DNA of 64,000 nt from Pseudoxanthomonas sp. (GTDB lineage Bacteria > Pseudomonadota > Gammaproteobacteria > Xanthomonadales > Xanthomonadaceae). This document shows, in pieces, positions 7,974 through 16,860 of this stretch (positions are counted from its first letter, which is position 1; the number at the start of each line of letters is the position of its first letter). The stretch is from assembly GCF_027498035.1 (NCBI RefSeq), contig NZ_CP114978.1, positions 1,984,001-2,048,000 on the forward strand. The letters are read 5' to 3'. The notes below the pieces were generated by a model. That model had not been told where the DNA came from and did no database searches. It saw only the letters and a list, made by a program, of their open reading frames with translations. The translations under genes were made by a program, and so were the position numbers.

Positions 7974-10229
7974 TCAGAAGCCGAACGTCAGGCTGGCCCA
8001 GTAGGCACGACCCGGCTCGTTGTAGGTGGCCGCACCCGCGCTGCTGGCGCGGCTGCCTTCGCGGAAGATCCGCTTGTCGGCCAGGTTGTTGACGCCGAAG
8101 CCGAAGCCGACCTTCTTGGTGATGCGGTAGCGCGCGCTGGCGCTGAACAGGTGATAGGCACCCAGGGTGTCGCAGGCCACCAGGCCATCGGCACCGCACA
8201 CCGCTTCGTTGTTGCGGTCCAGCGAGGCCTGTTCCTGCTTGCCGTAGAAGGTCGCCATCAACGACAGCGAAAGTTTCTCGGTCGCGCGCCAGTCCAGCGT
8301 CGAATTGAGCGTGTACTCCGGGATCACCGACAGTGGCTGGCCGGTCGCCTTGTTCTTGTTGTCGATCATCCAGGTCACGTTGGTGTTCCAGCTCAATGTT
8401 TCACCTCGATCCCCCATCAGCGGGATCTTGACGTTGCCCTCCACGCCCTGGACCAGCGCCTTGGATGCGTTGATCCACTGGTAGACGTAACCGGTAGCGG
8501 AGGTTTCGTAATAATCACTGTAGCCGGCGACGATCTTGTTGTCGTAGTCGTTGTGGAAGTAGGTCACCGATGCCTGATAGCCGTTCTCCGGCAGCCACTC
8601 GATGCCGATTTCCTTGTTGATGCTGGTTTCCGGATCCAGGTCCGCATTGCCCTGGATGTAGCAACCGCCGCTGCCGGTGTAGTAGGCCGGGCAACCGTTG
8701 CCGCGGGTGTAGTACAGGTAGTTCGGGTTGGCCTGGTACAGGTTGGGTGCCTTGAACGCGCGCGCGATGCCACCCTTGATCAGCCACTCCGGGCTCAGCT
8801 TGTACTGCACGTTGAGGCTGGGGCTGAAGTTGTTGCCGAAATTGCTGTGGTGGTCGAAGCGCAGGCCCGGGGTCAGGGTCAGGCGTTCGGTCGCGTAGAT
8901 GTTGTCTTCGATGAACACCGCGGTCACCTGCTCGTCGCTCTTGCCATCGCGGCTGGTGAGGTCGATGCCGTCCACGCCGGTGGCGGTCTGGGTCATCGAG
9001 TACGGATCATCCAGCTTGCTCTGGCGGTATTCGAAGCCAACCGTCCAGATGTTGTCCATGCCGCCGATCACCGAAGGAATGTTCACCTCGCCGTCGGCGC
9101 TGTAGTCCTTCAGGTTGGAATGGGTCCAGACCGGCGTGGTCGACAGCGAGCCTTCCGGGCCGCCGGCCAGGCCTTCGCTGATGCGGTCGTTGTCGGTGTC
9201 GCTGTAGGACAGGGTCAGGCGCGAGGTGCCGAAGTCCCAGTTGCCGCGATGGGTCACCGCCGCGGTGCGACGGATCATCACGTTGGTTTCGTCGCCGATC
9301 TTGCTGGTCACCGTCGTATTGGACGTATTGAGGTAGTCGCCGGCGAAGATGTTGCCCTGGCGGCTGAAGCCCGATTCGAACTCCAGCACCTGGTCGTCGC
9401 TCAGGTCCCAGCGCAGCAGGCCGTTGATGTCCTTTTTGCGCACGCCCTCGCGGCCAGCCGCCGCCACGCCGCTTGTCGAGTTGGCGCTGTTGATGTCGGC
9501 GTCGTCGGCATCGGTCTTGTTGAGGTTGCCATACAGGCGGAACGACAGGTCACGCGACAGTGGGCCGCTCAGGGTGAAGCCGGCGCGCTGGCTGCCGCCT
9601 TCATCGCTGTTCTCCGGCACCAGGCCGTACAGCGTCACGCTGCCGGTCAGGTCACCGGTCGGCTTCTTGGTGATGATGTTGACCACGCCGCCGGCAGCGC
9701 CCGAACCGTAACGCGCCGCGGCCGGGCCGCGCAGCACTTCGATGCGCTCCACCGCTTCGGCGGGCACCCAGTTGGTGTCGCCGCGGCTGTTGCGCTCGCC
9801 GGCCACGCCCATGCGCACCGAATCACGTGCGCTGACGCGGCGGCCGTCGACCAGGATCAAGGTGTTTTCCGGGCCCATACCGCGCAGGTCGATCTGGCGG
9901 TTGTTGCCATAGGCACCGGAGGAGCTGTTGCCGGTCAGGTTGACGCCCGGCATGGTCCGCAGCAGGTCGGACAGATCGTTGGCCGGCGGCCGGCGCTCGA
10001 TGTCCTCCTGGGTGATGATCGAAGTGCCCAGCGCCTGCTTGGCGATCTGCTCGGCGGTGACGTGCAGGGTTTCCAGCGTCGACGCGGCGGTTTTCTCCGC
10101 GCGCGTCTCCTCTTCATCGTCGAATTCCTGCGCCTGCAGCGGTGCGGCGAAGGCCAGTGAGGTGAGAACCGCCAGGCTCAGCGGCTGGGAGACAGGCGAA
10201 CGGAAGGCACGGCGTGCAGCACGGATCAT
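7974..10229 (-). CDS. fepA: TonB-dependent catecholate siderophore receptor (FepA family)
   Basis: A 751-residue outer-membrane receptor. Order of parts: signal peptide ending LQAQEFDD, TonB-box-like segment ETLHVTA, plug domain with NNRQIDLRGMGPENTLILVD and ERIEVLRGPAAARYGSGAAGG, then a 22-strand barrel ending in the aromatic outer-membrane signature YWASLTFGF. The plug and the barrel stretch GREGVRKKDINGLLRWDL match E. coli FepA/IroN-type receptors very closely, which indicates ferric enterobactin-like ligands. The ATG at 10227-10229 fits the signal peptide. It heads the uptake operon and has a Fur-like box upstream. No siderophore synthesis genes lie in the window. Confidence 0.93.
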   Translation of the reverse strand: MIRAARRAFRSPVSQPLSLAVLTSLAFAAPLQAQEFDDEEETRAEKTAASTLETLHVTAEQIAKQALGTSIITQEDIERRPPANDLSDLLRTMPGVNLTGNSSSGAYGNNRQIDLRGMGPENTLILVDGRRVSARDSVRMGVAGERNSRGDTNWVPAEAVERIEVLRGPAAARYGSGAAGGVVNIITKKPTGDLTGSVTLYGLVPENSDEGGSQRAGFTLSGPLSRDLSFRLYGNLNKTDADDADINSANSTSGVAAAGREGVRKKDINGLLRWDLSDDQVLEFESGFSRQGNIFAGDYLNTSNTTVTSKIGDETNVMIRRTAAVTHRGNWDFGTSRLTLSYSDTDNDRISEGLAGGPEGSLSTTPVWTHSNLKDYSADGEVNIPSVIGGMDNIWTVGFEYRQSKLDDPYSMTQTATGVDGIDLTSRDGKSDEQVTAVFIEDNIYATERLTLTPGLRFDHHSNFGNNFSPSLNVQYKLSPEWLIKGGIARAFKAPNLYQANPNYLYYTRGNGCPAYYTGSGGCYIQGNADLDPETSINKEIGIEWLPENGYQASVTYFHNDYDNKIVAGYSDYYETSATGYVYQWINASKALVQGVEGNVKIPLMGDRGETLSWNTNVTWMIDNKNKATGQPLSVIPEYTLNSTLDWRATEKLSLSLMATFYGKQEQASLDRNNEAVCGADGLVACDTLGAYHLFSASARYRITKKVGFGFGVNNLADKRIFREGSRASSAGAATYNEPGRAYWASLTFGF

Positions 10230-10384
10230 GGGAACAGCCTCGTCAAGGAGAATGCCCTGGCGTACGGCTTGGGCGAATCGAAGGCGAAGCGGGACGGACG
10301 TCCATCGGCGATGCACAACCCGTGGGTCCACTTCGCAGGCCGCGCGCCGCAGGCGCGTGACCGGATTCGCAGAAGATTACCAAA

Positions 10385-10399
10385 TGAGAATAATTCGCG
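10385..10399 (-). promoter_or_regulatory. Fur-box-like site upstream of fepA
   Basis: TGAGAATAATTCGCG matches the 7-1-7 Fur model TGATAATNATTATCA at 10 of 14 defined positions, including both central AAT/ATT half-sites. It is the most AT-rich stretch between rpoH and fepA and lies about 155 bases upstream of the fepA start. Iron repression of the receptor operon is the expected result; this is inference from the match and context. Confidence 0.6.
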
Positions 10400-10473
10400 A
10401 AAGCGGAATTACAGAATTGTCAGCCCATGGCCGCATGCCGCTGTCGTGCCACCAGCGATCCAACCCCAAAAGA

Positions 10474-10495
10474 AAACCCCGCCATCGCGGGGTTT
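10474..10495 (-). terminator. Rho-independent terminator of rpoH
   Basis: A perfect nine-base stem AAACCCCGC (10474-10482) paired with GCGGGGTTT (10487-10495) around loop CATC is followed on the minus strand by TCTTTTGG. It lies 27 bases after the rpoH stop. Confidence 0.85.
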
Positions 10496-10521
10496 CTCGA
10501 TGAACAGCCTGTCGGTGACGC

Positions 10522-11403
10522 TTACGCGGCGAACAGCGCCTTCATCTTCTTCAGCGCGTTCGCCTCGATCTGGCGGATGCGCTCGGCCGACACACCGTAC
10601 TCGTCGGCCAGTTCCTGCAGGGTGACCTTGTTGTCGGCGTCCAGCCAGCGACGGGCGACGATGTCACGCGAACGCTGGTCCAGGTTGGCCATGCCTTCGC
10701 GCAGCAGTTCCAGCTGGTTGTCCTCGCTGTCGGCACGCTCGTAGGCCTGCGAGGGATCTTCCTCGTTGGCACGCAGGTAGTGGGCCGGCGACGGCGGCGC
10801 CGAACGCTCTTCGTCCTCGTCCGCCGGGGCGTCGAAGCCGACGTCACGACCGGACAGGCGCGATTCCATCTCGACCACTTCGCGCTCGGAGACGTTGAGG
10901 TCCTTGGCCACGGCGCGCACTTCGGCCGCGTTCATCCAGCCCAGGCGGGTCTTGGACTTGCGCAGGTTGAAGAACAGCTTGCGCTGGGCCTTGGTCGTGG
11001 CGACCTTCACGATGCGCCAGTTCTTCAGGATGAACTCGTGCATCTCGGCACGGATCCAATGCACCGCGAAGGACACCAGGCGCACGCCCATATCCGGGTC
11101 GAAGCGCTTGACCGCCTTCATCAGGCCAATGTTGCCTTCCTGGACCAGGTCACCCAGCTGCAGGCCGTAGCCGCTGTAGCCGCGGGCCACGTGGACGACG
11201 AAACGCAGGTGCGAGTGCACCAGTTCGCGCGCGGCATCGAGGTCGTCCTCGTCGCGGAAGCGGTGTGCCAGGTCCTGCTCTTCATCCACGGTGAGCACCG
11301 GGATCTGGTGCACGGCGCCAATGTAGGCGTCCAGCGAGCCAAGCGGGCTGGGAATCGGGAGATTGTTGGCCACCATGGCGGTGGCTGCGGAGGTCTGGTT
11401 CAT
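10522..11403 (-). CDS. rpoH: RNA polymerase sigma-32 factor (heat-shock sigma factor)
   Basis: A 293-residue sigma-70 family protein. Region 2 contains the RpoH-specific run ARELVHSHLRFVVHVARGY and core-binding LQLGDLVQEGNIGLMKAVKR; the RpoH box is seen as QRKLFFNLRKSKTRLGW, a hallmark separating it from other group 3 sigma factors; region 4 ends with VTLQELADEYGVSAERIRQI and the helix-turn-helix. It directs transcription of chaperone and protease genes after heat or envelope stress. The ATG at 11401-11403 gives the usual length. It is monocistronic, with its own terminator. Confidence 0.96.
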   Translation of the reverse strand: MNQTSAATAMVANNLPIPSPLGSLDAYIGAVHQIPVLTVDEEQDLAHRFRDEDDLDAARELVHSHLRFVVHVARGYSGYGLQLGDLVQEGNIGLMKAVKRFDPDMGVRLVSFAVHWIRAEMHEFILKNWRIVKVATTKAQRKLFFNLRKSKTRLGWMNAAEVRAVAKDLNVSEREVVEMESRLSGRDVGFDAPADEDEERSAPPSPAHYLRANEEDPSQAYERADSEDNQLELLREGMANLDQRSRDIVARRWLDADNKVTLQELADEYGVSAERIRQIEANALKKMKALFAA

Positions 11404-11751
11404 GGCAGCGATATTAGCAATGTGGGGGTTCGACTGCTAAGGCCTGGGATGGTTCCCATCGTTCCATTGATCGGACAATATCCAGGTGTTTTGTTGTATT
11501 GCATTCATTTCTGGAAATGGGCGCGCTCCGCGAAGCACTTCCCTTCCGATCAGTCACTTACCACATCGTCGGCGCGATCCAGCACGGCCTGTAGACGACA
11601 TAGGTCCGCCCGGCGGCGGGTTCAAGGGCAGCCTGCACATGACGCACCGTGATACGCGCGGCCCTTGCCGCCAATCGAAGCGAGCAACGACCCGCGCGCA
11701 TAAAATGGCGCGCTGCGCGGGGCATCCCGCGACCATTTCCAGGAGCACATC
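11404..11751. other. Divergent intergenic region between rpoH and gnd
   Basis: About 350 bases without a supportable gene. It must hold promoters for both flanking genes. A TAAAAT hexamer at 11701-11706, about 45 bases before the gnd start, is a possible -10 element, but I see no convincing -35. A moderately AT-rich patch lies around 11470-11515. No repeat or RNA gene was recognised. Confidence 0.4.
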
Positions 11752-13162
11752 GTGAGCAAACAACCCATTGGCGTCGTCGGCATGGCCGTCATGGGCCGCA
11801 ATCTGGCACTCAACATCGCCAGTCGCGGCCACAAGGTGTCCATCTTCAATCGCAGCCGCGAGAAGACCGACGAGGTCATGGCCGACAGTCCGGACGCAGG
11901 GCTGGTGCCCAGCTACACGCTGCAGGACTTCGTCGATTCGCTGGAAGTCCCGCGCCGGATCCTGCTGATGGTCAAGGCCGGTGCGGGCACCGATGCGGTG
12001 ATCGAAGAACTCAAGCCACTGCTGTCCAAGGGCGATGTACTGATCGACGGCGGCAACACCTTTTTCCAGGACACGCGTCGCCGCAACAAGGAACTGGCCG
12101 ATGCGGGCTTCCACTTCATCGGCACCGGCGTGTCCGGTGGCGAAGAGGGCGCGCTGAAAGGCCCGTCGATCATGCCGGGCGGCCCGAAGGACGCCTACGA
12201 CCTGGTCGCACCGATCCTGACCGAGATCGCCGCCAGGGCGCCGGACGGCACGCCCTGCGTGACCTACATCGGCCCCGACGGCGCCGGCCACTACGTCAAG
12301 ATGGTCCACAACGGCATCGAATACGGCGACATGCAGTTGATCGCCGAAAGTTACGCGGTGCTGAAAGACGTACTGGGCGTGTCCAACGCTGAACTGGCCG
12401 ACATCTATACCCAGTGGAACGACGGCGAACTGGACAGCTACCTGATCGAGATCACCTCGAAGATCTTCCGCAAGCGCGACGACCAGGGTGATGCCGATCT
12501 GGTCGACGTGGTCCTGGACCGCGCCGCGCAGAAGGGCACCGGCAAGTGGACCAGCCAGAGCGCGCTGGACCTGGGCATCCCGCTGCACGCTGATCACCGA
12601 ATCGGTGTTCGCGCGCATCGTGTCTTCGCTGAAGGAAGAGCGCGTGGCCGCCTCCACGGTACTGGCCGGACCCGCCGCGCCAACGTTCGACGGTGACAAG
12701 GCCGCCTTCATCGAGGCGGTGCGCAAGGCGCTGTACCTGAGCAAGATCGTGTCCTACGCGCAGGGCTTCGCACAGATGCGTGCGGCCTCGGACGAGTACC
12801 AGTGGGACCTGCACTACGGCGAGATCGCCCGGATCTTCCGCGCCGGCTGCATCATCCGTGCGCGCTTCCTGGAGAAGATCACCAACGCGTATGCGCAGGA
12901 CGCCAAGCTGGCCAACCTGCTGCTGGACCCGTACTTCCAGAAGGTCGCCGCCGACTATCAGGGTGCGCTGCGCGAGGTCGTGTCCACCGCAGTGAAGCTG
13001 GGCATCCCGGTGCCGTGCTTCGCCTCGGCCATCGCCTACTACGACAGCTACCGCAGCGCGCGCCTGCCGGCCAACCTGATCCAGGCCCAGCGCGATTTCT
13101 TCGGTGCACACACGTTCGAACGCACTGATCGCCAAGGCAGTTTCCACGCCGACTGGAACTGA
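11752..13162 (+). pseudogene. gnd: 6-phosphogluconate dehydrogenase (decarboxylating), interrupted by a +1 frameshift
   Basis: The two frames together encode a full-length enzyme of about 470 residues, which oxidises 6-phosphogluconate to ribulose 5-phosphate in the pentose phosphate pathway. The first frame (GTG at 11752, AGGAG just upstream) has the NADP-binding GVVGMAVMGRNLAL, the substrate motif GVSGGEEGALKGPSIMPGG and catalytic KMVHNGIEYGDMQLIAE. After GIPL, near 12584-12588, the protein continues only in the next frame (TLITESVFARIVSSLKEER), ending at 13162. One extra C between CTG and ACG explains the shift exactly. Both halves are otherwise well conserved, so a sequencing error or very recent mutation is more likely than long decay. 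Confidence 0.88.
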
Positions 13163-13365
13163 CGATGGACACCGCGCCGGAATGACCACCGGCGCGGCTG
13201 GGGAGGCATGGCGGACACGGCGGTGCCGTCTTCCCCGGCACACGTTGCGTGATGTAAGCCTCAAATAACGTCGCGCCATCACGGTTCATCTGCGACCATC
13301 GCCGGGTTTTCAGGGCCCAGGATCAAGCGGACCATGTGCGCGTCCGCCCGCCCCCAGAAACCGCC

Positions 13366-14238
13366 ATGTTCTTGTTCCGTGCCCCGCACCGCCGCTTCCG
13401 CCTGCTGCTCATCCTGATGGTGCTGCCCGTCGCAGCCGCGCTAGCCGACACCCCGACCCTGAAGGTCATGAGCTTCAATGTGCGCACGCCGGCCGATACC
13501 AACGACAACCGTTGGGAAAACCGCCGCGACCTGATGGCCCAGACCATCCGCACCCAGGACCCGGATGTCATCGGCACCCAGGAGCTGGTCAAGCAGCAGG
13601 CCGACGACCTGGTCGCACGCCTGCCGCAGTACGCCTGGTTCGGCGAAGGCCGCCGCGGTGGCGATGGCGACGAACACATGGGCGTGTTCTATCGGACCGA
13701 CCGACTCAAGGTGCTGGAATCGGGCAATTTCTGGCTGTCCGACACCCCGGACGTGCCCGGCAGCATCACCTGGGGGAACCTGTATCCGCGACTGGTGACC
13801 TGGGCACGCTTCAGGCGCACCGCCGATGGCGCCACGTTCGTGCTGTACGACACCCATTTCCCGTATCGCGACCAGGACGACGCGGCGCGCCTGAAAAGCG
13901 CCCAGCTGATCATCAAGCGCATCGCCGGGCTGCCGAAGGACGAGCCGTTCGTGCTGACCGGCGACTTCAATACCACCGACCGCGATCCGGCCCACGCCGC
14001 GCTGACCGCCGTGTTGAAGGACGCCTGGCTGGCCGGTGCGCCGCGCAGCGGGCCGGAAGCGACCTTCCACGATTTCACCGGCACGCCGGACCGCCGCCTG
14101 GACTGGATCCTGTTCCGCGGCCTGGCCCTGCGCCGCGTGGACACGCTGACTGTCCACAACGGGCCGCGCTATCCGTCCGACCATTTCCCGGTGGTGGCGG
14201 TGTTCGACCTGCCCGCGCCGAAGACCGCCCCACACTGA
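13366..14238 (+). CDS. Exported endonuclease/exonuclease/phosphatase family protein
   Basis: A 290-residue protein with a signal peptide (LLLILMVLPVAAALAD) and one EEP domain, the fold of DNase I, sphingomyelinases and inositol polyphosphatases. Expected metal and catalytic residues are visible: the Asn in LKVMSFNVR, Glu in IGTQELV, the Asp and Asn of LTGDFNTTD, and the C-terminal Ser-Asp-His in YPSDHFPVVAVF. Substrate cannot be told from sequence; the group of exported bacterial EEP proteins includes phosphodiesterases acting on lipids or nucleotides. The ATG at 13366 places the signal peptide correctly, ten residues inside the longest frame. Confidence 0.83.
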   Translation: MFLFRAPHRRFRLLLILMVLPVAAALADTPTLKVMSFNVRTPADTNDNRWENRRDLMAQTIRTQDPDVIGTQELVKQQADDLVARLPQYAWFGEGRRGGDGDEHMGVFYRTDRLKVLESGNFWLSDTPDVPGSITWGNLYPRLVTWARFRRTADGATFVLYDTHFPYRDQDDAARLKSAQLIIKRIAGLPKDEPFVLTGDFNTTDRDPAHAALTAVLKDAWLAGAPRSGPEATFHDFTGTPDRRLDWILFRGLALRRVDTLTVHNGPRYPSDHFPVVAVFDLPAPKTAPH

Positions 14239-14242
14239 CGCG

Positions 14243-15205
14243 TCATCCTGGCCGGGCCAGCGTGTCGGCCAGTGCATCGGTTGCCCGGACCAGCGCATCG
14301 GTGATCGCCGGATCGAACGCACTGTGGCCGGCCAGCACCATCTCCAGCCTCGCCTCGGGCCAGGCCTGGGCAAGCTCGTACGCGGCCTTGGCCGGGCACA
14401 GCATGTCGTAGCGGCCCTGCACGATGGTGCCGGGCAGGTGGCGGATGCGGTCGATGTCGCGCAGCAGCTGGTTGGGCTGCAGGAACACGTCATGGCGGAA
14501 GTAATGCGCTTCGATCCGGGCCACCGCCAGCGTGGCCTGCACATCGTCTTCCGAAGGCGGCGGATTGGCGTCATGGACCAGGGTCGATGAACCGTCCTCC
14601 CACGCGGCCCAGGCCTCGGCTGCAGCCTGGCGCACGCCGGCATCCTCGTCGTCCAGGCGACGCCAGTAGGCTTCCACCATCTGCGCGCGTTCGGCTTCGG
14701 GGATATGCGCGACATAACGCGCCCAGCCTTCCGGGAACACCATCTGCGCGCCGCCATCGCATTCGTTGCACCAATGCAGCTCTTCGCGCCGGCCCAGGAA
14801 GATGCCGCGCAGCACCAGCCCCAGCACGCGGTCCGGATGCGCTTGCGCATAGGCCAGCGACAGGGTCGAGCCCCACGAGCCACCAAACACCGCCCAGCGC
14901 GCGATGCCCAGATGCGCGCGGATCGCCTCGATATCAGCCACCAGGTGCGCGGTGGTGTTGTCGCGCACTTCCGATTGCGGCGTGGACAGCCCGCAACCAC
15001 GCTGGTCGAACAACACCACGCGCCAGCGCTGCGGATCGAAGAAGCGCCGGTGCTCCGGCACCACGCCACCGCCTGGGCCGCCGTGCAGGAACACCACCGG
15101 GATGCCGTCGGGGTTTCCGCATTCGTAGATCTGCAAGGTGTGCAGGCCATCCACGGCTAGCCGCTGTTCGGCATAGGGCGTGATTGGCGGATAGAGCGTG
15201 CGCAT
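14243..15205 (-). CDS. pip: Proline iminopeptidase
   Basis: A 320-residue alpha/beta hydrolase of peptidase family S33 that removes N-terminal proline from peptides, probably in the cytoplasm since no signal is seen. Diagnostic stretches are VFLHGGPGGG (oxyanion loop), FDQRGCGLSTP, and the nucleophile elbow FGGSWGSTLSLAYAQ. The catalytic Asp is expected in VQGRYDMLCP and the His in LAGHSAFD. The ATG at 15203-15205 gives the standard family start (MRTLYPPITPY); the longer open frame is not coding. It is convergent with the EEP gene, only four bases separating the stops. Confidence 0.92.
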   Translation of the reverse strand: MRTLYPPITPYAEQRLAVDGLHTLQIYECGNPDGIPVVFLHGGPGGGVVPEHRRFFDPQRWRVVLFDQRGCGLSTPQSEVRDNTTAHLVADIEAIRAHLGIARWAVFGGSWGSTLSLAYAQAHPDRVLGLVLRGIFLGRREELHWCNECDGGAQMVFPEGWARYVAHIPEAERAQMVEAYWRRLDDEDAGVRQAAAEAWAAWEDGSSTLVHDANPPPSEDDVQATLAVARIEAHYFRHDVFLQPNQLLRDIDRIRHLPGTIVQGRYDMLCPAKAAYELAQAWPEARLEMVLAGHSAFDPAITDALVRATDALADTLARPG

Positions 15206-15426
15206 GGAGAACGGGCTTCGCGATAGGGGAACGGCGCCCACGGTCGCCGATGCAACACCCCGGAGGCAAGCGTGGTTGGCGCGAACTGACAGGACCCCTC
15301 GCGCCGTGCGCTTCGACCCTTGCCTGGGAGCTCGCAGGCCGTCGTGGCATTCGCATACCGGTGGCGGCAGCAGGTGGCCGCGCCTGCCCGCTGTGAGCAG
15401 ACGCCAGGCCGGCACACCTGCGTCGG

Positions 15427-16758
15427 CTACTTCGCCGCCTGCACGCGGAACGGGAAGTTGGCGTAGGCCGCATGGCCGCGCCCGTCGCGCACTTCCACGA
15501 ACAGGCGATACGCGCCGGGATTCCCGGGCGCGACGAAGCGCATCGCGCCGTTGGCGGTCTTGCTGATTGGTACATCCACCAGCGCCGGCACGTCCTCCGG
15601 GTCGCCGCCGGTGGTCCTGGCGGCACTCTCGGCGCGCATGCTCCACCGGTACTGCAATGGATCGCCTTCGGGATCTTCGGCCATGGCCTGGGCCTGATGA
15701 GTACTGCCCGGCAGCAAGGTCACGCTGGCCTGGGCGAACTGCCCGTCGATGCTGGGCACGGCGATGGACGGCGCGCGGTTGTCGGCGGGCTTGCCGGTCC
15801 ACAGCAGCTGCATGGCATCGACGCTGGGCGTGGATTCACCGGTGGGCAGGAACAGGCCATACCAGGTCGGCGTGCGTTCCTGCTTGTTGCCCCACAGGAA
15901 CACGTACGAACCCAGCCCCTGGCGCGTATCGCTGGCGATGTAGCGCTGGTAGCGCTCGGTCAGCAGCTGCGCCTTGCGGGTGCTGGTGTCTTCGATCGGC
16001 GCGCCCCAGGCGGTCAGCGGACTTTCCCAGTGACCGGTCGGACCCCACTCGGTGACGATGTACGGGCCGGTCCAGCCGCTGGTCCTGAGTTTCTCCGGCA
16101 GCGCGGAAATATCGCCGTACAGTTGCACGCCGATCAGGTCCAGTGACGGCGCGCGGGCCTTGATCGCATCGATCAGCGGCTTGTCGAAACCAGCCAGCGT
16201 GGTCATCACCGGATGGTTCGGGTCGATGCGGTGGATCATGTCGGCCAGCTGCCCCACCGCCGTCCACACGGCCGGATTGGTGGCTTCCAGGTTCAGCTCG
16301 TTACCGACCACCCACATCAGCACGGCCGGATGGTCCTTGTAGTCCAGCACTTCGCGGCGGATGCGCTGCAGCTGCTCGGCCACGGCCTGCGCGTCGTTGT
16401 AGTCGAAGCCATGCCGCTCGCGTGCGACCTCGATGCCCATGGCGACCATCAGGCCGTTGCGCCGGGCCTGGTCGAGCATGGCGATCACATCCTTGTGGTT
16501 CTCACCGCTATGCCAGGTGCGGAAGGAATTGCCGCCGCGTGCGACCAGTGCCTGCTGGTCGTTGCCGGACATGCCACCGCCCTTGACATAGAACGGCTTG
16601 CCGTCGACCTGCAGCTGGTAACGGCCATCGGCATGGACCACCCGCACCACGGCTGGACCGTCCTCGCCTGCCGGCACGCCGGGCGCGGCCTGCGCCATCG
16701 CCAGCATCGGCATGCACAACAGCCATCCGGCCAGGACCCGCAACGGTTTGCACCACAT
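15427..16758 (-). CDS. Exported TIM-barrel glycoside hydrolase (GH2/GH5-like catalytic domain)
   Basis: A 443-residue protein with signal peptide (LLCMPMLAMAQAAP). Residues about 60-300 resemble the TIM barrel of family 2 and related clan GH-A glycosidases: FYVKGGGMSGND at the start, VLMWVVGNELNLEATN with the acid/base Asn-Glu pair, and PYIVTEWGPTGHWE with the likely nucleophile Glu. A C-terminal beta domain follows, resembling cadherin/Ig-like modules (QAMAEDPEGDPLQYRWSM). It lacks the N-terminal sugar-binding domain of full-length beta-galactosidases and glucuronidases. Substrate is unknown. A CCCCGGAA/TTCCGGGG palindrome lies about 30 bases upstream and could be an operator. Confidence 0.78.
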   Translation of the reverse strand: MWCKPLRVLAGWLLCMPMLAMAQAAPGVPAGEDGPAVVRVVHADGRYQLQVDGKPFYVKGGGMSGNDQQALVARGGNSFRTWHSGENHKDVIAMLDQARRNGLMVAMGIEVARERHGFDYNDAQAVAEQLQRIRREVLDYKDHPAVLMWVVGNELNLEATNPAVWTAVGQLADMIHRIDPNHPVMTTLAGFDKPLIDAIKARAPSLDLIGVQLYGDISALPEKLRTSGWTGPYIVTEWGPTGHWESPLTAWGAPIEDTSTRKAQLLTERYQRYIASDTRQGLGSYVFLWGNKQERTPTWYGLFLPTGESTPSVDAMQLLWTGKPADNRAPSIAVPSIDGQFAQASVTLLPGSTHQAQAMAEDPEGDPLQYRWSMRAESAARTTGGDPEDVPALVDVPISKTANGAMRFVAPGNPGAYRLFVEVRDGRGHAAYANFPFRVQAAK

Positions 16759-16860
16759 CCTCCACCTCCCGTCGGCAACGACAGTGTGCCCCGGAAAATT
16801 CCGGGGCGGCAGGGCATGGGGGGAATGCGGATCATGCCACGCGATGGAAAGGCGCTGGCT

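Noticed and set aside
12488..13162. Second, separate dehydrogenase gene after gnd
   Set aside because: It continues the gnd protein exactly from the point where the first frame loses similarity, so it is one gene split by an indel.
16789..16806. Transcription terminator between the quinone reductase and glycosidase genes
   Set aside because: The CCCCGGAA/TTCCGGGG palindrome has no T-run on the transcribed strand; it is mentioned only as a possible operator.
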